Virus record (IMG/VR): IMGVR_UViG_3300046011_001758
Coordinates: 1-35,250 of that record
From: a virus
DNA length: 35,250 nucleotides
Strand: one strand, 5' to 3'
Positions 16,033 to 24,992 of this stretch are shown here, one piece after another (within the stretch, counting starts at the first letter, position 1; every line of letters begins with the position of its first letter). The position numbers and the translations under genes were made by a program. A model generated the notes under the pieces. That model was not told the DNA's origin. It ran no database searches and saw only the letters and a program-made list of their open reading frames with translations.

Positions 16033-16439
16033 CATTCGAGAGCAGTTTTGATCGAGTATCGATGTTCTCGCCCTCGGATTGGGGTCGTAAAGCCGTTTAT
16101 AAAAACAAGGGTAAGCGGTTTACGATCAACGGCATCTTCGACAGTAACTATCAGTTAGTCGATGTCGCAGAGGTAGGGTTCAGCAGTAGCACGCCGATCT
16201 TCACGATCCCGACCGCTGCGCTACCTTGTAAGCCTGTAGTCGGTGACTTGCTCTTTATCGATTGCGATCAATACACCGTTCGTAACTTTAAGGCAGACGG
16301 CACAGGCGTGACGGTATTGGTTCTCGAGTTTGCTACCAAACTTGAGATTGCAGAGGAAAACAACCTCTTGCTGCAAGACGGTACAAATATGCTGCAAGAG
16401 AGCGGAAGTTTCATTCTCCTAGAGACAGGTAATCCGTAA
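16029..16439 (+). CDS. Head-tail joining protein, FII-like (copy 2, extended)
   Basis: This 136-aa protein is paralogous to the upstream product. RFTINGIFDSNYQ, ALPCKPVVGDLLFIDCDQYTV and FKADGTGVTVLVLEFATKLE align segment by segment with copy 1. It has an extra C-terminal tail with NNLLLQDGTNMLQESGSFILLE, a repeat-like acidic/Leu pattern seen at ends of other phage structural proteins. It starts by ATGA overlap with copy 1 and ends by TAATG overlap with the tail terminator gene. The two copies may have split duties in the neck, for example head completion versus connector; that is inference. Confidence 0.6.
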   Translation: MTFESSFDRVSMFSPSDWGRKAVYKNKGKRFTINGIFDSNYQLVDVAEVGFSSSTPIFTIPTAALPCKPVVGDLLFIDCDQYTVRNFKADGTGVTVLVLEFATKLEIAEENNLLLQDGTNMLQESGSFILLETGNP

Positions 16440-16882
16440 TGGCTCACGCACGCAAACAGATTCGCGACCAAGTCGTTACGATTCTGACTAACGCACAGGT
16501 CGCAAATACGATCTCCAAGTCTCGCGTTTACCCAATCCCTGCCAACACGGTTTCTATGGCATTGGTGTACACGAATACAGATTCCGTATCGCAGACCACC
16601 TTAACGTATCCGCGCAAGTTCGACCGAGAGATGATGCTAATCATCGAATGTGTAGCGCGTGATTCAGACTATCTTGATGACCGACTCGACAGACTATGCG
16701 AATCGGTTGAAAACGCTATCGGAGCGGATAACACGCTCGGCAGCGTTGTAAAGGACTGTATCCTGATGGATACACAAATCACGCTCGACTTTAGCGGCGA
16801 TGCGCCGATAGGGTCAGCGCGAATGCAGTTTCGAGTTTCTTATCGGACTGCGGAGACTGACGCAGGAACTATTATTTCGTAA
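16439..16882 (+). CDS. Tail terminator protein, gpU-like
   Basis: This 147-aa protein has the N-terminal helix HARKQIRDQVVTILTN, then a beta stretch with RVYPIPAN and a long central helix with DYLDDRLDRLCESVENAI, ending in GSARMQFRVSYRT. This is the usual layout of lambda gpU-like proteins that cap the finished tail tube and join it to the head. It sits directly before the tail tube gene. The start overlaps the preceding stop. Confidence 0.75.
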   Translation: MAHARKQIRDQVVTILTNAQVANTISKSRVYPIPANTVSMALVYTNTDSVSQTTLTYPRKFDREMMLIIECVARDSDYLDDRLDRLCESVENAIGADNTLGSVVKDCILMDTQITLDFSGDAPIGSARMQFRVSYRTAETDAGTIIS

Positions 16883-16891
16883 GGAGTATTT

Positions 16892-17284
16892 ATGGCAAAT
16901 CATCACGGTTCAGAAGGTCTTGTTCGCGTCGGTGCTAACACCGTTGCAGAAGTGACCGGATTTTCTTTCACGGCAAGCGCAGAGTACGCCGAGGATACGA
17001 CTCTCTCGGATACCGCCAAGACGTATAACACTATCGCAATCACCTCTTGGAGTGGTTCTGTAACGGCGAATTGGGACGAGACGGATACCTCTGGTCAAAA
17101 TGCTCTCGTTACAGGTGCTAATGTTGCGCTTGTTCTTGCACCGGAAGGTGTGACTGGCGACGATACGCGCTATACCGGCAACGCTCTCGTCACGGAAATT
17201 ACCCATAACGTGCAGCGCGGGACAATTATCGAAGTCACGTTCAATTTTATTGGTAACGGCGTGCTTTCAACGGTCACTTCTTAA
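16892..17284 (+). CDS. Major tail tube protein
   Basis: This 130-aa protein has a very strong AAGGAG site 7 nt before the ATG, as expected for an abundant virion protein. It is beta-rich, with EVTGFSFTASAEYAEDTTLSD, ITSWSGSVTANWDETD and a C-terminal VTEITHNVQRGTIIEVTFNFIGNG, a pattern shared with short phage tail tube proteins that form stacked hexamers. It is flanked by the terminator and the tail chaperone genes, matching the order U-V-G-T-H of lambda. Confidence 0.85.
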   Translation: MANHHGSEGLVRVGANTVAEVTGFSFTASAEYAEDTTLSDTAKTYNTIAITSWSGSVTANWDETDTSGQNALVTGANVALVLAPEGVTGDDTRYTGNALVTEITHNVQRGTIIEVTFNFIGNGVLSTVTS

Positions 17285-17296
17285 TAGCGAGGTTTT

Positions 17297-17653
17297 ATGA
17301 ATTGGAAAGAACAGGCTAAATCGCAATTCGCGGAGCGGAGAACTCCCGATACGTTGGTTGCGATCCCTGTACCGGCTTGGAATACCACGGTGTATTTCTG
17401 GTCGGACATGACCTTGGCGGAGCGGCGTGAGATTTTCATGCTCGCAAAGCAAAAGGGCGATGAAACCATCCTTGACTTGGAGGCTATGGCGATCACCTTG
17501 ATCGTTAGGGCCAGGGACAAGGAAGGCAAGCGACTTTTTGCCAAGGCAGAGCGTATCGAGTTGATGAACGAATACGATCCCGAGATTATTACGGAAATTG
17601 TATCGGCCATGAATTCGGCAGTTCCTAGCGTTGAGGATGCAGAAAAAAACTGA
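17297..17653 (+). CDS. Tail assembly chaperone, gpG-like (pre-frameshift)
   Basis: This 118-aa helical protein is preceded by GAGG. It contains FWSDMTLAERREIFMLAK and LIVRARDKEGKRLF, as in other phage tail chaperones that coat the tape measure before tube assembly. It ends at TGA just after a run of seven A residues followed by C, a canonical -1 slippery heptamer. Most ribosomes should stop here; the rest make the longer GT product. Confidence 0.85.
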   Translation: MNWKEQAKSQFAERRTPDTLVAIPVPAWNTTVYFWSDMTLAERREIFMLAKQKGDETILDLEAMAITLIVRARDKEGKRLFAKAERIELMNEYDPEIITEIVSAMNSAVPSVEDAEKN

Positions 17654-17814
17654 TAGAGGACGGGCATCTCCGAGCGGTCTACGCTCTCGCGCTACGGCTG
17701 CACGTCCTACCCGATCAGATTTTTGCGATGACAGAGAGCGATTTTTATCATCTTCTCGCCGCTTGTAAGTTAGAGGCAGAGGATCAGGAGCGATCATGGC
17801 GCAAGCACAAGTAG
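17297..17814 (+). CDS. Tail assembly chaperone gpGT-like -1 frameshift product
   Basis: The heptamer A AAA AAC (17644-17650) is in the correct frame for a -1 shift: codons AAA and AAC can re-pair as AAA AAA. In the -1 frame, reading continues as LIEDGHLRAVYALALRLHV and runs 54 further residues to TAG at 17812-17814, giving about 172 aa. This T-like segment is protein-like (amphipathic helices) and fills what would otherwise be a 142-nt gap before the tape measure ATG, which it overlaps by 19 nt. Lambda G/GT and many siphoviruses use this mechanism. A 5-bp stem (GAGCG 17672-17676 with CGCTC 17682-17686) lies 21 nt downstream. It is probably not essential at that distance. Confidence 0.88.
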
Positions 17815-19121
17815 TCATCAGCGCGGTAGACCGCACACAGGTGGCGATTAATTCCGCTCTGCGTGGCATGAAAACTCTTGAGAGAACCGCAAAGGTAACG
17901 TCTAAAGCAATTAATGTTGCTTTCGGCTTGTTTACTGGAAGTGTTCTAATCTCTAGTTTTGGCAAAATTACAGAGGCAGCAAAAAAAACAGGCGAGGGAA
18001 GAAAAGCATTAGAAGAACTTAATAAAGCACTAAATGATCCTACCGTTGTTGCCGCTGCCAATAGTCTAACAACTATCTTGGTTACAGGCTTTGCCAAAGC
18101 CGCTACAAGCATAACCGCTGTAATAAAACTAATTAGAGGGGAACTTGTAGCGCTTGGTGCAGTTGGCCCTTTAAGTGCTGCGGAAGGCGTAAAAAAATTA
18201 GAAGCAGAAATTGATCGAATAAAATCAAAATATAAGTTTTCTATAAAAGGCGAAACAATAATTTCTCCTATTAGCGAGACAGATAGAGCCACTATCGCAA
18301 ATCTTGAAACTCGCATTGCTGCGCTTTCTAATCTCCGGCCCTCTGGTGGCGGTAGTCGAGGAAGATTTTATGCAGGAGATCGAGATAAAATTGAACGAAA
18401 TCTTGCAAAGATGGCTTTCGAGGAGCAAAAGAAAGCGGAAGCAAGAGCGTTAGAGGCAGCAAAAAAGGCTAATGATGCGTTGCTAGAAAAAGAAGTTGAT
18501 CGAAATGTTCAATATCAAGAACTTCGAAGAACGCTTGGAGAACTTCCGTCTCTATACGAGAATGTTTTTGACGCTGCGCAATTTAGCGTATCTAAAAGCA
18601 CGCAAGCCATTCTTGACGATTTGAATGCAAAAGAAGAGTTATTTGCGTCTTTCGCTAAAGATACTGCTTCAGCAATGACTAATGCTTTTGCGAACTTTCT
18701 TTTTGATCCGTTTGAAAACGGACTCAGAGGAATGCTCAAGGGATTTTTGGATGTCGTTCGCCAAATTATTGCGCAGATTGCCGCAGTAGAAATCTTAACT
18801 GCTGTTTTTTCTCCGTTTGCTGGTGGTAGTGGCCTTGGAGGAAGAATTTATAATGCTTTGACAAAACGCGCGATGGGTGGCCCCGTATCTTCAAATACGC
18901 CATATATTGTTGGCGAGCGTGGGCCTGAGTTGTTTGTTCCTAATTCAAGTGGCTCTGTGGTTCCAAACAATAAGATGGGAGGCGTCACCGTGGCTCCGGT
19001 CTATAACATCGATGCTCGCGGCGCGACCGCTGATTTACAAAAAGCGTTGCCGGGAATCCTGCAAGAGAATAATCGTCGTATATTTGACGAACTTGATAGA
19101 CGTTATGGGATAGGCCGATGA
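17796..19121 (+). CDS. Tape measure protein (short)
   Basis: This 441-aa protein starts at an ATG with AGGAG six nt upstream. It is mostly helical. The N-terminus has the variable repeat-rich form of tape measures, and a hydrophobic segment lies near 45-60 (INVAFGLFTGSVLISSFG). The C-terminal part (TASAMTNAFANFLFDPFENGLRGM ... RAMGGPVSSNTPYIVGERGPELFVP) matches the conserved C-terminus of lambda gpH-like proteins. From family behaviour (about 1.5 angstrom per residue) the tail should be short, roughly 60-70 nm. The central part (about 17880-18900) is much more AT-rich than its flanks, suggesting exchange with another phage. Confidence 0.85.
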   Translation: MAQAQVVISAVDRTQVAINSALRGMKTLERTAKVTSKAINVAFGLFTGSVLISSFGKITEAAKKTGEGRKALEELNKALNDPTVVAAANSLTTILVTGFAKAATSITAVIKLIRGELVALGAVGPLSAAEGVKKLEAEIDRIKSKYKFSIKGETIISPISETDRATIANLETRIAALSNLRPSGGGSRGRFYAGDRDKIERNLAKMAFEEQKKAEARALEAAKKANDALLEKEVDRNVQYQELRRTLGELPSLYENVFDAAQFSVSKSTQAILDDLNAKEELFASFAKDTASAMTNAFANFLFDPFENGLRGMLKGFLDVVRQIIAQIAAVEILTAVFSPFAGGSGLGGRIYNALTKRAMGGPVSSNTPYIVGERGPELFVPNSSGSVVPNNKMGGVTVAPVYNIDARGATADLQKALPGILQENNRRIFDELDRRYGIGR

Positions 19122-20125
19122 CCGACTATATTATTCCTCCTGATTTAGTTGCTAACGATGTATCGTGGCGCATCCTAGACAATACGGCGGTTTATTCCTC
19201 TCCTCTCTCTGGTGCTGTACGCACTTATTCTCGCCCTGGCAATCGATGGGGGGTTTCGCTCACATTTAGGGCAATATCAGATCAGAAGCGTCGTCGCCTT
19301 CTTTCCTTGCTTGCTGCTTTGCGTGGCAGGGCTAATCGTTTATGGCTAACCGAACCCGGGTATACGTTCTCGGGTTCTTTTTCATGTTCTGAACTGTTAA
19401 CAAATAATGCCGCAGTCGTTAATACGACGGGCTGGAGTGCCTCGGATGCTGAACTCGCTCTATCGGCTGATTCTCACTTTGGTCTGCGCCTCACTCGCTC
19501 TGGTGTCACTGCTGATCGCTATGTGTATCAGTCTGCCATCACTACTGTTAGCAGCGCTGATTATGCGATTCGCGCAATATATGGCTCCGGAAAGGGGAAT
19601 GTCAGAATCTCGGCAGATGCAGGAACCACGGCAGGAGGTACGTCACTTCTAGCCGGTACTACGAGAACTGCGGCAGGGCGATATACCGAAGCCTTTACCG
19701 CCTCTGGAACTTCGACGCACGTTAGTTTTAACGATGAAATCTCCGGTAGATCAGCCGGGGCATTCCAGTTCATCTCATGGGCATCTGTTGCTCGATGCGC
19801 TAGGGTGGCTGGAGCATCTCAGACTGGCGCGGCCCTAAATATAGATGGACTTCCTGCCTCTACTGTTGGGGTTGCTAGGGCAGGAGATTGGGTCGAAATA
19901 AACGGTGAACTTAAAAGGCTAACCGCTGATCTCAATTCTGATGGTAGCGGCAACGGTTACTTAATTTTTGAGCCGCAGTTGCGATCCTCTCCCGCTGATA
20001 ATACTCCTGTTATTTTCCGAAATCCAATGGGCAAGTTTTTGCTATCAGAATCGGAAAACGGGTGGGCAACTCGACCGGGGACAATTTCTGAACTTCAGTT
20101 GAATTTAGTGGAGGATATTTCGTGA
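19118..20125 (+). CDS. Minor tail protein, distal-tail-like with inserted beta domain
   Basis: This 335-aa protein starts by an ATGA overlap. The outer parts (residues 1-90 with RWGVSLTFRAISDQKRRRLLSLLAALRG, and the C-terminus FLLSESENGWATRPGTISELQLNLVED) look like a short phage distal-tail protein that makes the ring at the tube end. The middle (~95-240, with LTNNAAVVNTTGWSASDAELALS ... AFQFISWASVARC) looks like an inserted jelly-roll, carbohydrate-binding-type module, as in some Dit proteins. The insertion is inferred from composition and pattern. It is followed by the hub and tip genes. Confidence 0.6.
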   Translation: MTDYIIPPDLVANDVSWRILDNTAVYSSPLSGAVRTYSRPGNRWGVSLTFRAISDQKRRRLLSLLAALRGRANRLWLTEPGYTFSGSFSCSELLTNNAAVVNTTGWSASDAELALSADSHFGLRLTRSGVTADRYVYQSAITTVSSADYAIRAIYGSGKGNVRISADAGTTAGGTSLLAGTTRTAAGRYTEAFTASGTSTHVSFNDEISGRSAGAFQFISWASVARCARVAGASQTGAALNIDGLPASTVGVARAGDWVEINGELKRLTADLNSDGSGNGYLIFEPQLRSSPADNTPVIFRNPMGKFLLSESENGWATRPGTISELQLNLVEDIS

Positions 20126-20730
20126 CCCGTTGGAGTTCCGCAACCAATCAAACTCAGGCTGCGCAGCCATCTACATACCTCACGGTACTTTGTGAGTTGG
20201 CTTTTGATTCAGGAACAATTCGAATTCACGATGGAGTCGGTTCTTTATCTTTCAATGGAAACACTTATCAAGGCATAGGGCAGTTTGGATCGGTTGACGT
20301 TATAGACGAGAGCGTTGATAACGTCGCTCGCGGATTGCGCCTCACTTTGTCTGGCGTTGATTCTTCATTGATCCCTACTGTGATGACGGAGAATTATCAA
20401 GGTCGAACCGTCACTCTATATCTTGGCTTGCTCGATGAAAATATTAATTTTGTTGATACGCCGGAAGAAATGTGGTCTGGTCGAATCGATACGATGACTA
20501 TTACAATGGATCAAGGGACTGCCTCGATCTCTGTAAATTGTGAATATAGATTGCGAAAAGAGCCTGTTATCGCTCGGTATACCGATGCCGATCAGCGTCT
20601 CGCCTATTCTGGCGATAGATTTTTTGACTTAACCCAAAAAATTCCTCAATTCCGCAGTAGTTGGGGAGATAAGTCGAATGCTTACGGCGGCAAGCCGCCA
20701 CCCCCATCGACCAAGGACATGGAAAAATGA
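20122..20730 (+). CDS. Minor tail protein, baseplate-hub-like
   Basis: This 202-aa protein starts with GTG at 20122, preceded by GGAGG and overlapping the previous stop. The segment GQFGSVDVIDESVDNVARGLRLTLSG ... YQGRTVTLYLGLLDE ... MWSGRIDTMTITMDQG is the pattern of DUF2163-type hub proteins in gene-transfer-agent-like tail tips. It ends with a Pro-rich stretch (KPPPPSTKDMEK). Order here (distal protein, hub-like, NlpC/P60-like, J-like) agrees with GTA/lambda tips. The family name is moderately sure. Confidence 0.65.
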   Translation: MTRWSSATNQTQAAQPSTYLTVLCELAFDSGTIRIHDGVGSLSFNGNTYQGIGQFGSVDVIDESVDNVARGLRLTLSGVDSSLIPTVMTENYQGRTVTLYLGLLDENINFVDTPEEMWSGRIDTMTITMDQGTASISVNCEYRLRKEPVIARYTDADQRLAYSGDRFFDLTQKIPQFRSSWGDKSNAYGGKPPPPSTKDMEK

Positions 20731-21128
20731 AGCGACATGACTGGGTCAATAAACTTTTTCATAGTATTAATGAATTGGAAAAAGAGCCATTTGAGTGGGG
20801 CAAGATGGATTGTTGTATGTTTTCCGCTCGAATCGTTGATGCAATGTGCGATACGTCTTACGCCATTGACCTTGCAAAAAAATACGATAATGAAAAATCA
20901 GCGTTAACGTATATCAAATCGTTTGGGTCGATAAAGGAAGCAGTGTCATCATGGCTCGGTGAACCTTCCGATAAAACGATATACACGCAGAGAGGAGATG
21001 TCGTGCTTTTTGAGAACGACGGACGGGAAACATTAGGTGTCTGCGTTGGTAGCACTATTGTTAGCACTGGCGAATTTGGAATAGTTCATACGCCAGTCTA
21101 TAACGCTCTCTATCGCTGGGCGGTATAA
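20727..21128 (+). CDS. Tail-tip NlpC/P60-like protein (DUF6950-like)
   Basis: This 133-aa protein begins at an ATGA overlap. FEWGKMDCCMFSARIVDAM (22-40) holds the Cys pair of an NlpC/P60-like active site, but only one later His (in GIVHTPV) could serve as partner. The middle RGDVVLFENDG and VCVGSTIV are typical of the fold. Tail-tip NlpC/P60 proteins in phages cut or bind peptidoglycan during DNA entry. Members of the DUF6950 subgroup may be non-catalytic. It precedes the J-like gene, as K-type peptidases do. Confidence 0.65.
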   Translation: MKRHDWVNKLFHSINELEKEPFEWGKMDCCMFSARIVDAMCDTSYAIDLAKKYDNEKSALTYIKSFGSIKEAVSSWLGEPSDKTIYTQRGDVVLFENDGRETLGVCVGSTIVSTGEFGIVHTPVYNALYRWAV

Positions 21129-21130
21129 CC

Positions 21131-24100
21131 ATGCCTCAAGTAATCCAAGGTATTGTTTTATTCATTGGCGATCTCGGCGCAAAATATGCGGCCGCTAGCG
21201 CGTTCACCAAGGCCGTTATTAGCATTGCTACGACTGTAGCAATTAACAAAGTCTCGCAGATGCTTGGCCCGAAGGCTCCTAAAGTTCGGGATTTTCCTCA
21301 AGATGTAGAGTACTCAGATACGATGGCATCTCGCCGTATCATCTACGGCGAAAACAAAGTTAGCGGGATGAATGTTATTCCTCCCCTAGTAACTGGAACC
21401 GACGGTGCATATCTACACCAAGTTCTTGCTTTGGCTGGGCATGAAGTCAACGCTATTGGCAATGTGTATTTCGATCAGGACTTACTGAGTCTTGATGGAA
21501 GCGGGAATGTCTCTAGCGGTAGGTTTAGCGGTAAGGCAACCGTTCGCAAATATCTTGGAACCTCCGCTCAGACTGTTGACTCCATTCTTACCGCTGCCGT
21601 AGCAGAGTGGACTTCCGATCATCGTGGTCGCGGAATTGCTTATCTTGCTATTCGTTATGAATACGATACGACTGCTTATCGATCTGGCAAGCCGGACGTT
21701 ACTTGTATTGTGCAGGGTAAGAAATGCTATGACCCTCGCCTAGATACCTCCCCGGGTGCAAATCCGACTAACTCGACCTATGCCGCATATACGACGAATC
21801 CTGCCCTTTGCTTGGCAGATTACCTCGTCGCAACATATGGCCTCTCTGAGTCGGTTTCCCGAGTCGATTGGTCGCTCGTTGTTTCGGCTGCAAATATTTG
21901 CGACGAAAATGTGACGATCCCGGGGTCAACGACACAGAAACGATTTACTTGTAATATTGTTTTAGATGCGGTTGCTTCGTTCGAGCAGAACATAGAAGCC
22001 CTCGCTCTGGCGATGATGGGGACTTGCTACTACTCCGGTGGTAAGTGGCGTATGTATGCAGGGGCATGGTCATCTTCAGCATTCTCGATTACGCAAGATA
22101 ATGTTATCGGTGAAATCTCAATCCGTACTGCTGCAAGTCGTAAGAGTGACGGCTATTACAACGCAGTGCGTGGTCGCTTTATAGATAAAGATCGAGACTA
22201 CCAGCCTCTAGAGTTTGAGCCGATTCTAAATTCGACTTACGAGACACAAGACGGTAACGAGCGAATCTATACAGAGGTCGATTTTCCTGCCTGTAATAAT
22301 CAGTATGAAGCGCAGCGCAACGCCATCATCCTTTCCAAGCAATCAAGAAGGCAAAAAGTTGTAACGGTTGTCTGCGATTTTTCGTGCTACAAGATTCGCC
22401 CATGGGAAACTGGAACTGCGACGATCCCAGAGGTTAACTGGTCGAGCCAGCCTGTTCGCTGCATTGGGTGGAGATTCCGCCCAGACCCAGCAATCGAGTT
22501 AACACTTCAAGAAGTTGCTTCGACTGACTATAGCGATCCAGCGCCGGGGGATTACGTCACTCCTGCTTCGGTTTCGATCACGAATCCTACCGCTTATAAG
22601 CCAGGAACTCCGCAATCGTTTACGGCAGTGCAAGAGATCGAATCGATCTTACTTCAATGGGCTGCGCCTACTAATACCGTCCCGGGTGTTTTGTATCAGG
22701 TATTTGAGTATTCATCCTCTACGCCGTTCTCGTCTGCTACAAAAATTTATGAGGGAGCGGACACCCAGTTGCGAGTGCCAAGAACCGACACAAATACTCG
22801 TTATTTCTGGGTACGCTCTTATTACGCCCCATCTAATGGCTTCTCAACGGAGACTCCTAGCGGTGCTGGGCTATCATCGGCTGGACGTATTGCAACGGTT
22901 AATGGTTATTTAACTAGCGAAGCGGTAGCACTTGAGGCAAATGCGGCGGGGACGATTTCCGATTACTCTGCCGCAGTCGGATTCTTCAAGATGTTTAGCG
23001 GGTCTACCGATGTAACATCATCGACCTCTTTTTCTCTCGTTTCGGAAACTAATCTTGACGGAGATTTGAACACGGCCGACAACACTCCTGTTAGCGGTCA
23101 GGTTAAAGGTTATTACAGAGTAACGTCGCTGACTGCTGATACAGGCGTGCTGAAAATGTCAGCCACCTATGGCGGGGTGACAATAACCAAAGACTTTACC
23201 GTAACAAGGGCTAAAGACGGCTTATCGCCGGTCAATATCTATTTAAGTCAAGCGGCAATCGCGATTCCCGCAAATGCCGATGGATCAAGCCCAGACTTTA
23301 CCAATGCATCAACGACGGTTTCGATCTTTGAAGGTGGAACCGATGTATCGAGCAGTTGGTCAGTATCGGCTTCTCCGTCTACGGGCATCACCGGCACGCT
23401 CTCGACTCGAACCTATACGCTAACTGGGATGACGGTTGATACCGGCTACGTTGAATTTACTGCATCAAGAAGCGGATATACCAATCTAGTTATTCGTCTC
23501 GCCGTTAGTAAGGCTAAGAAAGGTACAGACGGAACAAACGGCTTATCGGCTACAATGACCCTTGATGCCGTTACGCTGATGTCTTATGCAGATGGCACGG
23601 TTATATCGTTTACGCCAGCAGCGGGTCGAATCTACGTTTACTCTGGCGGTACAGATGTAACCTCATCGGCAACGCTTTCTGCTACGGCTACAGACTGTAC
23701 GGGAACAGTTAATACGGCAACGGATACTCCGGTATCTGGTCAGCCGAAAGGTTATTACCGAGTAACGGCTATGTCTGCCGATACTGCTACGTTGAAAATT
23801 GATGCAACGTATAGCGGGACTACGATTACAAAGTTTTTTTCGCTATCTAAAAACAAAGTCGGATATGAAATTGTTGGTACGCTACCCTCAACTAACCTTT
23901 TTGAAGGTCGAATCGTATTCCTGACGACTGACGACAAATTGTATCGATATACGGGTACGTCTTGGACAACGGCGGTTCCGGCAGTTGATATAACTGGTCA
24001 GATTGTAGAAACTCAAATAACTAACGGATCTATCTCAACTGCAAAAATTGCGGCAAATGCCGTTACTGCAACTGAGATAGCCTCTAACGCTATTATTTCC

Positions 24101-24787
24101 GATAAGATCAATGCCGGAGCCGTAATCGCAGGAAAGATTAGCGTTACAAATTTGGCGGCTATCAATGCGGATATGGGGAACATTACGGCTGGAACGATTG
24201 TTCTCCCGTCTGCTGGGTTCATTCGGTCAGGACAGACTGCGTACAACTCTGGAACCGGCTTTTATATTGGCAACGATAGCGGAACTCCAAAATTATCGCT
24301 TGGTAATTCAAGTGGAAAACGTATTACTTGGGATGGCACAGACTTTACGGTTGCCGGTGGAATTGTAGTTACAGATTCTATTGCAATAGCAGCGGTTACT
24401 AACGCTGAAACCGCATCCGATAGTCCGACTGGAGCCACGCCGTCAGACCTTACGACATCGCATACAAGCATCGGAAATCCGGTGTTTTGTGTGGCTCGTT
24501 TAGCGAACTGCGTTATTGACGGTACGACGAGCGTTAATGTGACCTATACGATAGCCCTAAAGCGCGATTCTACAACGCTTGTATCAAAGACCTACAAGAC
24601 AGTTGGTGAGGCTCAAGGCGGCGGTTTGTATTTGCATACATTAGATGAGCCGGAGCCGATTACATATATCGACATCGGACTTTCCGCCGGTTCTTATACG
24701 TTCAAGTGTACCGTTTCACACAATGGGTCTGGTGGAACGACCGATTGGACTGAGCGAATATTGTTTACTCAGGAATCAAAACGATGA
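21131..24787 (+). CDS. Tail tip protein J-like (host specificity)
   Basis: This 1218-aa protein starts with a short hydrophobic segment (FTKAVISIATTVAINKVSQML), then SRRIIYGENKVSGMNVIPPLVTG and HQVLALAGHEVNAIGNVYFD, typical of phage J/gp21 central tail-tip proteins. A hub-like middle includes SFEQNIEALALAMMGTCYYSGGKW. After a fibronectin-like segment (~500-590) come three Ig-like repeats (~598-900), each with a GGTDVTSS-type motif and a YYRVTxxxADT-type strand. The C-terminal part has NGSISTAKIAANAVTATEIASNAI and a final beta module likely for receptor contact. It determines host binding by analogy with lambda J. The last codons overlap the next gene (ATGA). Confidence 0.88.
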   Translation: MPQVIQGIVLFIGDLGAKYAAASAFTKAVISIATTVAINKVSQMLGPKAPKVRDFPQDVEYSDTMASRRIIYGENKVSGMNVIPPLVTGTDGAYLHQVLALAGHEVNAIGNVYFDQDLLSLDGSGNVSSGRFSGKATVRKYLGTSAQTVDSILTAAVAEWTSDHRGRGIAYLAIRYEYDTTAYRSGKPDVTCIVQGKKCYDPRLDTSPGANPTNSTYAAYTTNPALCLADYLVATYGLSESVSRVDWSLVVSAANICDENVTIPGSTTQKRFTCNIVLDAVASFEQNIEALALAMMGTCYYSGGKWRMYAGAWSSSAFSITQDNVIGEISIRTAASRKSDGYYNAVRGRFIDKDRDYQPLEFEPILNSTYETQDGNERIYTEVDFPACNNQYEAQRNAIILSKQSRRQKVVTVVCDFSCYKIRPWETGTATIPEVNWSSQPVRCIGWRFRPDPAIELTLQEVASTDYSDPAPGDYVTPASVSITNPTAYKPGTPQSFTAVQEIESILLQWAAPTNTVPGVLYQVFEYSSSTPFSSATKIYEGADTQLRVPRTDTNTRYFWVRSYYAPSNGFSTETPSGAGLSSAGRIATVNGYLTSEAVALEANAAGTISDYSAAVGFFKMFSGSTDVTSSTSFSLVSETNLDGDLNTADNTPVSGQVKGYYRVTSLTADTGVLKMSATYGGVTITKDFTVTRAKDGLSPVNIYLSQAAIAIPANADGSSPDFTNASTTVSIFEGGTDVSSSWSVSASPSTGITGTLSTRTYTLTGMTVDTGYVEFTASRSGYTNLVIRLAVSKAKKGTDGTNGLSATMTLDAVTLMSYADGTVISFTPAAGRIYVYSGGTDVTSSATLSATATDCTGTVNTATDTPVSGQPKGYYRVTAMSADTATLKIDATYSGTTITKFFSLSKNKVGYEIVGTLPSTNLFEGRIVFLTTDDKLYRYTGTSWTTAVPAVDITGQIVETQITNGSISTAKIAANAVTATEIASNAIISDKINAGAVIAGKISVTNLAAINADMGNITAGTIVLPSAGFIRSGQTAYNSGTGFYIGNDSGTPKLSLGNSSGKRITWDGTDFTVAGGIVVTDSIAIAAVTNAETASDSPTGATPSDLTTSHTSIGNPVFCVARLANCVIDGTTSVNVTYTIALKRDSTTLVSKTYKTVGEAQGGGLYLHTLDEPEPITYIDIGLSAGSYTFKCTVSHNGSGGTTDWTERILFTQESKR

Positions 24788-24984
24788 CAATTATGGCTAT
24801 TGTCGATAAAACTACATCTAAAGTAGTTGAATGGTATTTTGGAGATCAAACGATTGCATATCGCCTTTCTCAAGGCGTAGCAGAAGGGTTCGATGTTATT
24901 TCTAACTCGGATAACATTGGAATTAGGGTGACGCACGTTCCTAAATGTGGAGCCGTAGTCAGTTATCAACAACAAACATTGTAG
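24784..24984 (+). CDS. Small hypothetical protein after J
   Basis: This 66-aa protein is coupled to the J-like gene by an ATGA overlap; an ATG at 24793 is an alternative start. The sequence is a compact beta-type protein (IVDKTTSKVVEWYFGDQTIAYRL-like opening). No signal or membrane segment. Small genes in this position are common and may encode tip accessory proteins, but I do not recognise a family. Confidence 0.55.
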   Translation: MTIMAIVDKTTSKVVEWYFGDQTIAYRLSQGVAEGFDVISNSDNIGIRVTHVPKCGAVVSYQQQTL

Positions 24985-24992
24985 GGCAGAAT

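Noticed and set aside
17672-17686. Hairpin GAGCG/CGCTC as frameshift stimulator
   Set aside because: It is 21 nt after the slippery heptamer, beyond the usual 5-9 nt, so a stimulatory role is unproven; noted only within the chaperone entry.
17267-18316. 349-codon minus-strand open frame opposite the tail chaperone and tape measure
   Set aside because: The sense strand holds clear tail genes and a frameshift site. The antisense product is low complexity and matches nothing.
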